Positions 55,033 through 63,318 of a stretch of 64,000 nt of DNA are shown here, piece by piece. The stretch is from assembly GCA_016706595.1 (NCBI GenBank), contig JADJJH010000003.1, forward strand, positions 776,504 through 840,503, written 5' to 3'. Below the pieces are notes generated by a model. The model was not told where the DNA came from and did not search any database. It worked only from the letters and a program-made list of their open reading frames with translations. Source of the DNA: Bacteroidota bacterium. Its GTDB lineage: Bacteria; Bacteroidota; Bacteroidia; Chitinophagales; Chitinophagaceae. Positions within the stretch are counted from its first letter, which is position 1; each line of letters begins with the position of its first letter. The position numbers and the translations under genes were made by a program.

Positions 55033-55035
55033 TAA

Positions 55036-55159
55036 AAGAATTTGTTTATAATATTCGATTTCTGCGTTGATCTCGACTTGCAATCCCATCATTTACTATA
55101 GTAAACTCAGGTATTTCAAGTCTTCGATCGCCTTGAACTCAACATTCTAAACAAATCTT
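55036..55159 (-). repeat. MITE-like element, family R1 copy C (diverged)
   Basis: The ends AAGAATTTGTTTA and TAAACAAATCTT are near-perfect inverted repeats. The inside is a palindrome around CATTTACTATAGTAAAC. On the minus strand it shares the layout and GAGTTTACT...GTAAATGAT core with the copies at 33269 and 45260. It begins four bases after the gdhA stop codon. Confidence 0.6.
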
Positions 55160-55198
55160 AAAAAAGCGTTACCACACTAATTTGAAGTATATTTTAAA

Positions 55199-55227
55199 AG
55201 AACCGTCTATTGGGCGGTTTTTTTTTG
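55199..55227 (+). terminator. terminator of gdhA
   Basis: AACCGTC and GGCGGTT form a stem with one G-T pair and are followed by nine T. Confidence 0.85.
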
Positions 55228-55258
55228 CATAAAAATTTTATTTTATAGTATTAATCAT

Positions 55259-55266
55259 TACTTTCG
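55259..55266 (+). promoter_or_regulatory. -7 box (TACTTTCG) of rplS
   Basis: TACTTTCG followed by CACTTCCAA is almost identical to the rpoB promoter region at 15126. It lies 21 bases before the rplS ATG. Confidence 0.55.
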
Positions 55267-55287
55267 CACTTCCAAAAATAAAACGGT

Positions 55288-55641
55288 ATGCAACAAGCAG
55301 TGAAATTTGTCCAAGAGCAATTGATTACCATGAAAGAAGTTCCTTCTTTCAAAGCCGGTGACAGTATTTCGGTAAATTATAAAATTCAGGAAGGAAATAA
55401 AGAGCGTATTCAAACATTTAAAGGTGTTTGTATTAAGCGTCAAGGTATTGGTGCAACGCAATCATTCACTGTACGTAAAATGAGTGATAATGTGGGTGTT
55501 GAAAGAACTTTCCCGGTTTTATCACCAAATATAGATTCAATTGAAGTGAATAAAGTAGGACGAGTTCGTCGTGCGAAAATATTCTATCTACGCGATCGTT
55601 CAGGTAAATCTGCGCGTATCAAAGAAAAGAGAATGAAATAA
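55288..55641 (+). CDS. rplS: 50S ribosomal protein L19
   Basis: The 117-residue protein sits at the 30S-50S subunit interface. FKAGDSISVNYKI, RIQTFKGVCIKRQG, FPVLSPNIDSIEV and KIFYLRDRSGKSARI are the hallmark segments, and the length is normal. It stands alone rather than in the rpsP-rimM-trmD-rplS operon of other phyla. A terminator lies 23 bases downstream. Confidence 0.97.
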   Translation: MQQAVKFVQEQLITMKEVPSFKAGDSISVNYKIQEGNKERIQTFKGVCIKRQGIGATQSFTVRKMSDNVGVERTFPVLSPNIDSIEVNKVGRVRRAKIFYLRDRSGKSARIKEKRMK

Positions 55642-55664
55642 GATTTTGTATAAAACACTATATA

Positions 55665-55693
55665 AAAAGGACTGCAGAAATGCGGTCTTTTTT
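55665..55693 (+). terminator. terminator of rplS
   Basis: AAAGGACTGCA pairs with TGCGGTCTTT over a short loop (one G-T pair) and is followed by a T run. Confidence 0.85.
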
Positions 55694-55850
55694 ATTTCGC
55701 CCTAGTATATTTCGCCCTAATTTATTTCGCCCTAGTATATTTCGCCCTTACAGGGCTAGCCTATTTCGCCCCTTCAGGGCTAGTAAATTTCTCCCTCGTA
55801 AATTTTTACCTTTTATTTCGCACTAATAGGTTGCGCCCCTTTTAGGGCTT
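55694..55850. repeat. array of 15-base units (ATTTCGCCCTAGTAT)
   Basis: Units start at 55694, 55709 and 55724 with a 15-base period. From 55739 two units are 24 bases long because they include a GCCCTTACAGGGC-type hairpin. A shorter copy begins at 55787 and a diverged one ends at the stop codon of the minus-strand gene at 55849. All lie between rplS and that gene. Confidence 0.8.
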
Positions 55851-56322
55851 AATTTTGTTGATGAACTACCGACAAACAAGGTTCGGCATATACTATAATT
55901 TCTTGGGCTTCTAATTCTTCTAATTTTTGTTTTATTGGTTGGTAGTTGACAAATGAAGGAATGTCCATCGAAAAATATTGATCATTTACGGCTTCAGATT
56001 GGCAACCAAAAATAGTAAATTGTTCACGAACCCCATCAGTGTCGGATTTTGCATCTATGACAACCACTTGTACCGTTGAATTTCCTGAATGGGTAATCGT
56101 GTGCTGATACACTAGACTCTGTTCGACTTCATCAAACTTTGCAAAAACAATATCTTCAGAAGCCACTAATGGCGCATAAAAAGGAATACTATCTAATTTA
56201 TAATGTCCTTTTTCTTCATCAATGATTTCTGCCCACATGGTTTCAATGGTTTCTTCATCCAATATCTGACTGTAAAATTTGAAAAGAATTTTTACATATT
56301 TATCGTCAACGAATTCTGCCAT
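55849..56322 (-). CDS. DUF4265-like cytoplasmic protein
   Basis: The 157-residue protein has no signal peptide. KILFKFYSQILDEETIETMWAE and YYKLDSIPFYAP-type sequence near the N-terminus, followed by DIVFAKFDE, resembles the DUF4265 family. I am relying on memory of that family and the function is unknown. The stop codon directly abuts the 15-base repeat array. Its promoter is not evident in the AT-rich gap upstream. Confidence 0.7.
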   Translation of the reverse strand: MAEFVDDKYVKILFKFYSQILDEETIETMWAEIIDEEKGHYKLDSIPFYAPLVASEDIVFAKFDEVEQSLVYQHTITHSGNSTVQVVVIDAKSDTDGVREQFTIFGCQSEAVNDQYFSMDIPSFVNYQPIKQKLEELEAQEIIVYAEPCLSVVHQQN

Positions 56323-56479
56323 TTAATTTTGATAATTTTAATTGATAATTACTTCATTCCAACATCTCCAAAGAGGCCATATACGAGGCTTTTGGCTTTT
56401 TTAATCCGCAGTATATGAATGTATATGCGAAGTTTAAAAAAAATCGAAGTAACGAAGTAGATGGCGTTTTTAAAGTTGC

Positions 56480-57160
56480 CTATTCATGTTCTTCGTGCTC
56501 TTTGATCTTTTCCAATATAGTCCCTTCACGATCAATATAATATCGTTCTTTTTTCTTTCCAACTATCGCTCGGCCATCGCTTCCAAAGCTCATGGCCATA
56601 TCAAATTGAAAAGGGATAGATTGATTACCATTCGTAGATATATATCCGAATTTATCTTTCAGCTGAACGGCTGCCAAGCCTTCCGAAAAATCCGCAGCCA
56701 TCGTATACTTACAAGCAATCATTACATTGCCTGAAAGGTTAATATAGCCCCATAAACTATTTTTTTGTACCCTTGCCAATCCTTCACTAAAGCTAAACGC
56801 ATTTTCGTAAATAGGTTGTATAATCCATTGGGCTTGCTCATTAATAAAACCATATTTTCCGGCAAATTTTACACAGGCTAATCCTTCTGAAAACATGGCA
56901 GCATCTTCATATTGTAACGTAATAATTTCCTTTCCGACTGTATTGATATAGCCATATTTGCCGTTAAATACTACAATGGCTAAATCTTGCTGAAACTCGC
57001 TGCCCGCATCATAATGTGCATTTACAATAATTTGGCCACTTTCATTTTTATAGCCCACTTTTGATTTTTCATAGTATCGAATCAGTGTTTGAGCGTTTAC
57101 AATTTCAGTTTGTAAAATCAGGAAAGCAACTAAATAATTCAGAAAGAATAATTTTTTCAT
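56480..57160 (-). CDS. exported WG-repeat protein
   Basis: The 226-residue protein has a signal peptide (MKKLFFLNYLVAFLILQTEIVNA). The body is four to five WG repeats (GYINTVGKEIITLQYEDA, FSEGLACV, KYGFINEQAQWIIQPIYENA, LWGYINLSGNVMI), each about 46 residues. The function of WG proteins is poorly known, and this one is probably periplasmic. It diverges from the nuo operon. Confidence 0.85.
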   Translation of the reverse strand: MKKLFFLNYLVAFLILQTEIVNAQTLIRYYEKSKVGYKNESGQIIVNAHYDAGSEFQQDLAIVVFNGKYGYINTVGKEIITLQYEDAAMFSEGLACVKFAGKYGFINEQAQWIIQPIYENAFSFSEGLARVQKNSLWGYINLSGNVMIACKYTMAADFSEGLAAVQLKDKFGYISTNGNQSIPFQFDMAMSFGSDGRAIVGKKKERYYIDREGTILEKIKEHEEHE

Positions 57161-57421
57161 GGGGTTTTATGCTTGTGAATGATAAAAGTAAAAAGTTTCT
57201 GCTTTAAATCACCCGTTAGGCAAATTTTATTTGTAAAAACGGTATTGACATCGTTAACTATCTGACCAATGTATCATAAAGAATTGAATGATTATATTGC
57301 TTGTGACCATGCAGGGCGAAAAAAATGCCGATGTTTTTTTATTTAGCCGAAGGAGTGAAGCGAATTTTGGACAATTACAAAATTCCAATCGCTAATATTT
57401 GATGATTGCCTTTTTGTAGCC

Positions 57422-57429
57422 TATTTTTG
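57422..57429 (+). promoter_or_regulatory. -7 box (TATTTTTG) of nuo operon
   Basis: TATTTTTG matches TAnnTTTG and ends 19 bases before the nuoA ATG. Confidence 0.55.
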
Positions 57430-57448
57430 TTCGATTCATAATTTTAGT

Positions 57449-57832
57449 ATGCTACCCTTAGAAATTCAAAATACCCCCTTCAATTATTTTCCAATTGTTG
57501 TGCAGTTAGTCATTGCCATTGGATTTGTATTTGTAATGATGGGGCTCACCCATTTCCTTGGACCCAAACGCAAAACTTTAGATAAACTCGAAAATTTTGA
57601 ATGCGGAATCGAACAAGAGGGAAATGCACGACAACCATTAGCGATCAAATACTTTTTGGTGGCTATTTTATTTGTTTTGTTTGATGTAGAAGTGATTTTC
57701 TTCTATCCTTATGCCATCAATTTTAGAGAACTTGGTTGGGATGGATTTTTAGCGGTAACGATGTTTGTTGCATTTTTTATTTTAGGATTTACCTATATCA
57801 TTAAAAAAGGCGCTTTACAATGGGAAGACTAA
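57449..57832 (+). CDS. nuoA: NADH-quinone oxidoreductase subunit A
   Basis: The 127-residue inner-membrane subunit of complex I has three transmembrane helices. KLENFECGIEQEGNARQP holds the conserved Glu-Cys-Gly loop exposed to the quinone site, and FLVAILFVLFDVEVIFFYPYA is the second helix with the DVE motif. It is the first gene of nuoABCDE. The gap to nuoB (82 bases) is longer than others in the operon. Confidence 0.96.
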   Translation: MLPLEIQNTPFNYFPIVVQLVIAIGFVFVMMGLTHFLGPKRKTLDKLENFECGIEQEGNARQPLAIKYFLVAILFVLFDVEVIFFYPYAINFRELGWDGFLAVTMFVAFFILGFTYIIKKGALQWED

Positions 57833-57914
57833 GAGCAAATCTTGAAAATTTGGTTGTCATCATTGATGCTAATAATAAAACAGAAAAATATATTTTTAAT
57901 CCTATTCATATTTC

Positions 57915-58475
57915 ATGAGACCAGTAACACATAATGAAAAGATAAAAGTAGTAGATGCCCCAGTTGGACTTACCGGTGAAGGCTTTTTTGCTACTAAGCT
58001 AAGTGAAGCAGTTGGTTTGGCACGAAGCAATTCGATTTGGCCTTTACCGTTTGCTACATCATGTTGTGGTATCGAGTTTATGGCAACCATGGCAGCTCAC
58101 TACGACTTGGCGCGATTTGGTGCCGAACGTTTAAGTTTCTCGCCTCGTCAATGCGATTTGATTATGGTAATGGGTACCATCTCAAAAAAAATGGCACCTG
58201 TTTTACGACAAGTTTATTTGCAAATGGCGGAACCTCGCTGGGTAATGGCCGTAGGTGCATGTGCCAGCAGCGGAGGTATTTTTGATACCTACTCGGTTTT
58301 ACAAGGCATCGACCAAGTTATTCCGGTTGATGTTTACGTTCCGGGTTGTCCGCCTCGTCCAGAAGCTATCATCGACGGATTTATGCGAATTCAGGATTTG
58401 GTTAAAAGCGAAGACATACGCAGACGAGAGAGTGATAAATATAAAGAATTACTAAACAGCTACGGCATACAATAA
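57915..58475 (+). CDS. nuoB: NADH-quinone oxidoreductase subunit B
   Basis: The 186-residue peripheral subunit carries the terminal 4Fe-4S cluster N2. Cluster cysteines are seen in ATSCCGIEF, GACASSGG and YVPGCPPRPEA, as expected for the family. It passes electrons to quinone together with NuoD. The gene is separated from nuoC by ten bases. Confidence 0.97.
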   Translation: MRPVTHNEKIKVVDAPVGLTGEGFFATKLSEAVGLARSNSIWPLPFATSCCGIEFMATMAAHYDLARFGAERLSFSPRQCDLIMVMGTISKKMAPVLRQVYLQMAEPRWVMAVGACASSGGIFDTYSVLQGIDQVIPVDVYVPGCPPRPEAIIDGFMRIQDLVKSEDIRRRESDKYKELLNSYGIQ

Positions 58476-58485
58476 TAAGAATTAC

Positions 58486-58995
58486 ATGTTGACAAACGAC
58501 TTGATACAAAATCGACTGACCGAAAAATTTGGAGACCGAGTTTATAATTTTTCAGCACCTTATGGCATGTTAACCTTTGATGCAGACAATGATATCAATT
58601 TAAAAGTATTGGGTTTTTTAAAAGAGGATGAAACTTTAGGTTTTACTTACCTCAACGATTTAACGGCAGTTCATTATCCTTCACAAAAAGGAAAAGAACT
58701 TGCAGTAGTATATATGTTGCAAAATATTCATGCAGGTATTCGAGTTCGTTTTAAAGTGTTTGCCGATATTGCAAAACCGGATGTTTTTACCGCAACCGGA
58801 TTATTTGAAACCGCTAATTGGCTCGAAAGGGAAGCCTATGATTTTTTTGGTGTCAATTTTGTTGGCCACCCCAATTTAATACGTATTATGAATGTGGATG
58901 AAATGGATTATCATCCTTTACGAAAAGAATATCCACTTGAAGAACGAACACGAATTGATAAAGATGACGAAATGTTTGGTCGTATCGCGCAATAA
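58486..58995 (+). CDS. nuoC: NADH-quinone oxidoreductase subunit C
   Basis: The 169-residue 30-kDa-type subunit has its signature in the C-terminal half (WLEREAYDFFGVNFVGHPNL, MDYHPLRKEYPLE). NuoC and NuoD are encoded separately, not fused as in enterobacteria. It lies between nuoB and nuoD with short gaps. Confidence 0.96.
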   Translation: MLTNDLIQNRLTEKFGDRVYNFSAPYGMLTFDADNDINLKVLGFLKEDETLGFTYLNDLTAVHYPSQKGKELAVVYMLQNIHAGIRVRFKVFADIAKPDVFTATGLFETANWLEREAYDFFGVNFVGHPNLIRIMNVDEMDYHPLRKEYPLEERTRIDKDDEMFGRIAQ

Positions 58996-59019
58996 TTTTT
59001 TAAAGCAGCACAAAAACCA

Positions 59020-60237
59020 ATGAATCAAAAACAAAATATTCAATTGCCGGAAGGCTCTCTAGGAAAACAAACTTCCACGCTTAATCTGGGACCAACACAT
59101 CCTGCAACACATGGTGTATTTCAGAATATCTTGGAAATGGATGGCGAACGAATTATAGATGCAGTGCCAACCATAGGATTTATTCATCGTGCCTTTGAAA
59201 AACTAGCCGAGCATCGTGCTTACTACCAGATTACACCACTAACAGACCGTTTAAATTATTGTTCATCGCCCATCAATAATATGGGTTGGCATATGACCTT
59301 CGAGAAATTAATTGGTGCCACATTGCCTAAGCGTGTCGAATACATGAGGGTGATTATCATGGAACTTTCACGTATTGCCGATCACTTGGTGTGTAATTCA
59401 GTAATTGGAGTAGACACCGGTGCTTTCACAGGCTTCATTTATGTATTCGAATTTCGAGAATTGATTTATGAAATCTTTGAAGAAATTTGTGGGTCACGAC
59501 TTACCACCAATATTGGTCGAATTGGAGGCTTTGAGCGAAATTTTACCGATATCGTTTTTCAAAAACTTGATCATTTTCTAAAAACTTTCCCTAAGGCCAT
59601 GGAAGAGTTTGAAACACTTTTTAATCGTAACCGTATTTTTATGGAACGTACCATGGGTGTTGGTGGAATTGGTGCCGAGCGGGCTTTGAACTATGGTTTT
59701 ACCGGACCGAATTTACGTGCAACCGGTATAGATTATGATATTCGCACCGCACATCCTTATAGTAGTTACGAAGATTTTGATTTTTCAATTCCTGTTGGTT
59801 CAACCGGGGATGTATATGATCGTTATCTTGTGCGAAACGAAGAAATTTGGCAAAGTGTAAGCATCATCAAACAAGCCATAGAAAAAATCAAGAATTTAGA
59901 TCCTACAATTTTTCATGCCGATTTGCCTGATTATTATTTACCTGAAAAAGAAGATGTCTATAATAAAATGGAAGCTCTCATTTACCATTTTAAAATTGTC
60001 ATGGGTGAAACTAATATACCGACAGGTGAAGTCTATCACTCCGTTGAAGGCGGTAATGGCGAATTAGGTTTTTATTTAATTAGTGATGGTGGTAGAACGC
60101 CGTATCGTTTACATTTCCGTCGTCCTTGCTTTATCTATTACCAAGCTTATCCCGAAATTGTGAGAGGTAGTATGCTAAGCGATGCCGTGGTAACCATGAG
60201 TAGTTTAAACTTAATAGCCGGTGAAATTGACGCCTAA
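59020..60237 (+). CDS. nuoD: NADH-quinone oxidoreductase subunit D
   Basis: The 405-residue 49-kDa-type subunit forms the quinone cavity with NuoB. LGPTHPATHGVFQNIL includes the quinone-binding His, and GFIHRAFEKLAEHRAYYQ and GNGELGFYLISDGGRTPYR are conserved. The end (GEIDA) differs from the usual DPVFGEVDR-type ending only in being short; the family length is normal. Confidence 0.97.
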   Translation: MNQKQNIQLPEGSLGKQTSTLNLGPTHPATHGVFQNILEMDGERIIDAVPTIGFIHRAFEKLAEHRAYYQITPLTDRLNYCSSPINNMGWHMTFEKLIGATLPKRVEYMRVIIMELSRIADHLVCNSVIGVDTGAFTGFIYVFEFRELIYEIFEEICGSRLTTNIGRIGGFERNFTDIVFQKLDHFLKTFPKAMEEFETLFNRNRIFMERTMGVGGIGAERALNYGFTGPNLRATGIDYDIRTAHPYSSYEDFDFSIPVGSTGDVYDRYLVRNEEIWQSVSIIKQAIEKIKNLDPTIFHADLPDYYLPEKEDVYNKMEALIYHFKIVMGETNIPTGEVYHSVEGGNGELGFYLISDGGRTPYRLHFRRPCFIYYQAYPEIVRGSMLSDAVVTMSSLNLIAGEIDA

Positions 60238-60261
60238 TCATTCATATTTCAATTTAATCAA

Positions 60262-60750
60262 ATGACATTTTCAAAAGATATTACAGATAAGGTAGCGGAA
60301 TTGGTAAAACGATATCCCGAGGGAAAACAAAAAAGTGCCTTAATACCTGTTTTGCATTTAATACAAGAAACCGGAAACCTATCGCTCACCATTGAACAAA
60401 TGGATGCTGTAGCTGGGTTACTAAATATTACCCCAATTGAGGTGTATGAAGTGGCTACATTTTATACCATGTTTAATTTAAAGCCAGTGGGTAAATATGT
60501 TCTCGAAGTTTGTCAAACCGGACCGTGTATGCTCAATGGCAGCGATCAAATTATTGATTACATCAAACAGAAATTGAATATTAAAAATGGCGAGACAACC
60601 GCCGATGGTTTGTTTACCTTAAAAACCGCCGAGTGTTTAGGTGCTTGTGGTTATGCACCCATGATGCAGCTTGGTAAAACGTATAAGGAGTTTTTGACTC
60701 CCGAAAAAATTGATGCTATCTTAGAGGATTGTCGAAAGGCAATTTTATAA
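60262..60750 (+). CDS. nuoE: NADH-quinone oxidoreductase subunit E
   Basis: The 162-residue 24-kDa-type subunit has the thioredoxin-like 2Fe-2S site N1a: CQTGPC and, about 40 residues later, CLGACG supply the four cysteines. It works with NuoF and NuoG in the NADH-oxidising arm. Here the operon ends: the next gene is an unrelated flippase, so nuoF to nuoN must be elsewhere. Confidence 0.96.
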   Translation: MTFSKDITDKVAELVKRYPEGKQKSALIPVLHLIQETGNLSLTIEQMDAVAGLLNITPIEVYEVATFYTMFNLKPVGKYVLEVCQTGPCMLNGSDQIIDYIKQKLNIKNGETTADGLFTLKTAECLGACGYAPMMQLGKTYKEFLTPEKIDAILEDCRKAIL

Positions 60751-60822
60751 AACTTCTTTTTATACATATCGTATAGTATTTATTTGAGTAGTATACTCGT
60801 ATCAAATTAATAAAATTTATCC

Positions 60823-62322
60823 TTGAGTATAAAAAAATTAGCCGGTCAAACCCTATGGTATGGATTACCCACCATACTCAGTAAGTTTCTGAGCTATTTT
60901 TTAAATTTAATTTTGATATGGTTGTACGAGCCTGTAAATATTTCAAGCATCACGCAGCTTTATGTACTGATTCCATTTCTCAATATTTTATTCACCTATG
61001 GTCTTGAAACCGGTTTTTTTCGTTTTATCAAAGATCATCCTTTTGAGAAATTGTATGGAACCTTATTAACTTCAATTACCTTTTCGACCTTGGTATTGAG
61101 TGCGATACTTTGGTTTTTTGTACCAGATTTAACTATCTTTTTTAAAGCACAAGATCATCCGGGTTTTTTTTATTGGATGCTTACTATTTTAATTTTCGAT
61201 ACACTTTCGGCATTACCCTTTGCTCGATTGCGATACGAGGAAAGGCCACGCAGATTTGCTTTAATTAAAATGGCAAATGTTACCATACATCTTTTATTAT
61301 TTGTCTTTTTTATTGCCATTTGTCCGAAACTGTATGCTGCTTTTCCGAATGCAAGTTGGATGGCTTTTTTTAATCCGGGCTATACCATATCGTACTATGT
61401 AGTAGCAAATATTATCGCCTCATTCATTACTTTATTGCTTTTATACAAGCAATTATTTTCAAGCAAATTGATATTTGATGCGAAACTATTAAAGGAAGTA
61501 CTTACCTATTCGATGCCCTTATTGATAGTCGGTTTTGGCGGTATGATAGGCGAGTTGTTTAGTAGATTAGCCTATACAATGGTGGCTACAGGTACTGATG
61601 AACAAGTTCGACATGAGTTGGGCGTTTTTTCGGGTGTGTATCGGATTGTGATGATGGTAAATATTTTTATTTATGCCTATCGTATGGCAGCCGAACCTTT
61701 CTTTTTTAAAAAATCGGCGGATGTGGATGCTAAATTAATGTACGCACGTTTAATGAAAATTTTTGTGATGGTTTGTTGTTGTATTTTTCTGTTCATCGTT
61801 CTCTTTCTGGATGCATGGGAATATATTATTACTCTAAAAAGTAAAAGCTATGCCGAGGCCATGTCTATAATACCGATACTTTCATTAGCCGCTATTTTTT
61901 TAGGTGTTTATTATAACCAAAGTATATGGTATAAATTATCTGATAAAAATAAAATAGGGGCTTTCATTACCGTTGTTGGCGCCATTATCACCATAGTTTT
62001 AAATCTATTACTTATCCCTTATTTTAAATATAATGGTGCGGCTTGGGCAACTTTAATTAGTTATGTAGTGATGATGATAATGAGTTATGCTTTCGGACAA
62101 AAGTATTATCCTGTAAAATATGATATCAAACGAATTGCAATCTACCTCGGGTTGGTATTATTATTATTTGCCATTCATCAAATGCTAGGTTATTTTATAC
62201 ATGCTTTTTGGTGGCGAATAGGAGCCGGGGTATTACTTTTTGTTAGCTTTATTTTATGTATCCTAAAAATGGATAGAGAAGAATTTGCTTCATTGCCATG
62301 GATTGGAAAATACCTAAGGTAA
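60823..62322 (+). CDS. polysaccharide/lipid flippase of the MOP (Wzx-like) family
   Basis: The 499-residue inner-membrane protein has 12-14 predicted helices. The N-terminus SIKKLAGQTLWYGLPTILSKFLSY and the repeated hydrophobic helices fit the oligosaccharide flippase (RfbX/Wzx) family that moves lipid-linked glycans across the membrane. The start is a TTG at 60823: no ATG lies near and the family begins at this point. It is 72 bases after nuoE and may be transcribed with nuo or from its own promoter. The substrate is unknown. Confidence 0.88.
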   Translation: MSIKKLAGQTLWYGLPTILSKFLSYFLNLILIWLYEPVNISSITQLYVLIPFLNILFTYGLETGFFRFIKDHPFEKLYGTLLTSITFSTLVLSAILWFFVPDLTIFFKAQDHPGFFYWMLTILIFDTLSALPFARLRYEERPRRFALIKMANVTIHLLLFVFFIAICPKLYAAFPNASWMAFFNPGYTISYYVVANIIASFITLLLLYKQLFSSKLIFDAKLLKEVLTYSMPLLIVGFGGMIGELFSRLAYTMVATGTDEQVRHELGVFSGVYRIVMMVNIFIYAYRMAAEPFFFKKSADVDAKLMYARLMKIFVMVCCCIFLFIVLFLDAWEYIITLKSKSYAEAMSIIPILSLAAIFLGVYYNQSIWYKLSDKNKIGAFITVVGAIITIVLNLLLIPYFKYNGAAWATLISYVVMMIMSYAFGQKYYPVKYDIKRIAIYLGLVLLLFAIHQMLGYFIHAFWWRIGAGVLLFVSFILCILKMDREEFASLPWIGKYLR

Positions 62323-62421
62323 AGGGGAGGGGAGTATATATTGTACATTCAGATTGAATCATTGTATGAGCCTTTTTATTTTTTGTATACTTTTATCGCG
62401 ATTATAAAATCTAAATACATT

Positions 62422-63282
62422 ATGCAATTATTACAAATTACCAATAAGGTAACTGCGAATGCCGACAAAGTAACGGCTACCACATTTTCATATATCGATA
62501 AGCTCAAGGATTTTTCGGTAGGCTTCGCACCAAAATTGGTGGGTGCAATTCTGCTTCTAATTATTGGTCGATGGATGATTGGGAAAATAGTAGCGATTAT
62601 TCGTAAAGTATTTAATGCCCGTGATTATGATCCTTCATTAGAAACCTTTTTACTTTCATTAGTAAGGGTGATGCTTACCATTTTGTTATTTATTTCGATA
62701 GCCGGAATTTTAGGGGTTGATACTACTGCTTTTAGTGCTTTAATTGTAGGTGCCGGTGTAGCTATCGGCTCAGCATTAAATGGCACCTTAGGTAATTTAG
62801 CCGGTGGCGTTATGATGCTTATTTTTAAACCGTTCAAGGTTGGCGACATGATAGAAGCCCAAGGCATAACCGGTATAGTAACCGAACAAGGTGTTTTTAA
62901 TACAACCGTTTTAACCGCAGATAATAAAACGGTGTTTGTTCCGAATGGTCCGCTTTCGACAGGCGTTATTACGAACTATACGGCACATGGAAATTTACGT
63001 GTTGATTTGACTATGGCCATCTCCCCAGACCAAAATATTGAAAAAGCGAAATCGGTGGCTATTGCTGCGATGGCATCGCATCCTAATGTTTTAAAATCAC
63101 CTGCTCCTGAAGTAAGTGTAGCCAAAGTAGCCGATGGTATGGTAACCTTAGCCGTTCGTCCATATTGTACCCAAGCTAATTATTGGGATGTATATTTTGG
63201 CTGCACCGAATTGGTGAAAAATGCCTGGGATAAGGAAAATGTTGCAGGCCCTACACCACATCGCGTTATTATCAATAAATAA
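62422..63282 (+). CDS. small-conductance mechanosensitive channel (MscS family)
   Basis: The 286-residue inner-membrane channel opens under tension to release solutes. Three transmembrane helices are followed by the pore-lining segment rich in Gly and Ala (VGAGVAIGSALNGTLGNLAGG). The beta domain follows (FKPFKVGDMIEAQGITG, TADNKTVFVPNG), then the cytoplasmic alpha/beta cage. The open frame extends to a TTG at 62341, but the ATG at 62422 (MQLLQITNKV) gives the normal family length. Confidence 0.92.
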   Translation: MQLLQITNKVTANADKVTATTFSYIDKLKDFSVGFAPKLVGAILLLIIGRWMIGKIVAIIRKVFNARDYDPSLETFLLSLVRVMLTILLFISIAGILGVDTTAFSALIVGAGVAIGSALNGTLGNLAGGVMMLIFKPFKVGDMIEAQGITGIVTEQGVFNTTVLTADNKTVFVPNGPLSTGVITNYTAHGNLRVDLTMAISPDQNIEKAKSVAIAAMASHPNVLKSPAPEVSVAKVADGMVTLAVRPYCTQANYWDVYFGCTELVKNAWDKENVAGPTPHRVIINK

Positions 63283-63318
63283 TTTTTCAACTTTCATTGG
63301 ATAAACCCCTTTTCATTT

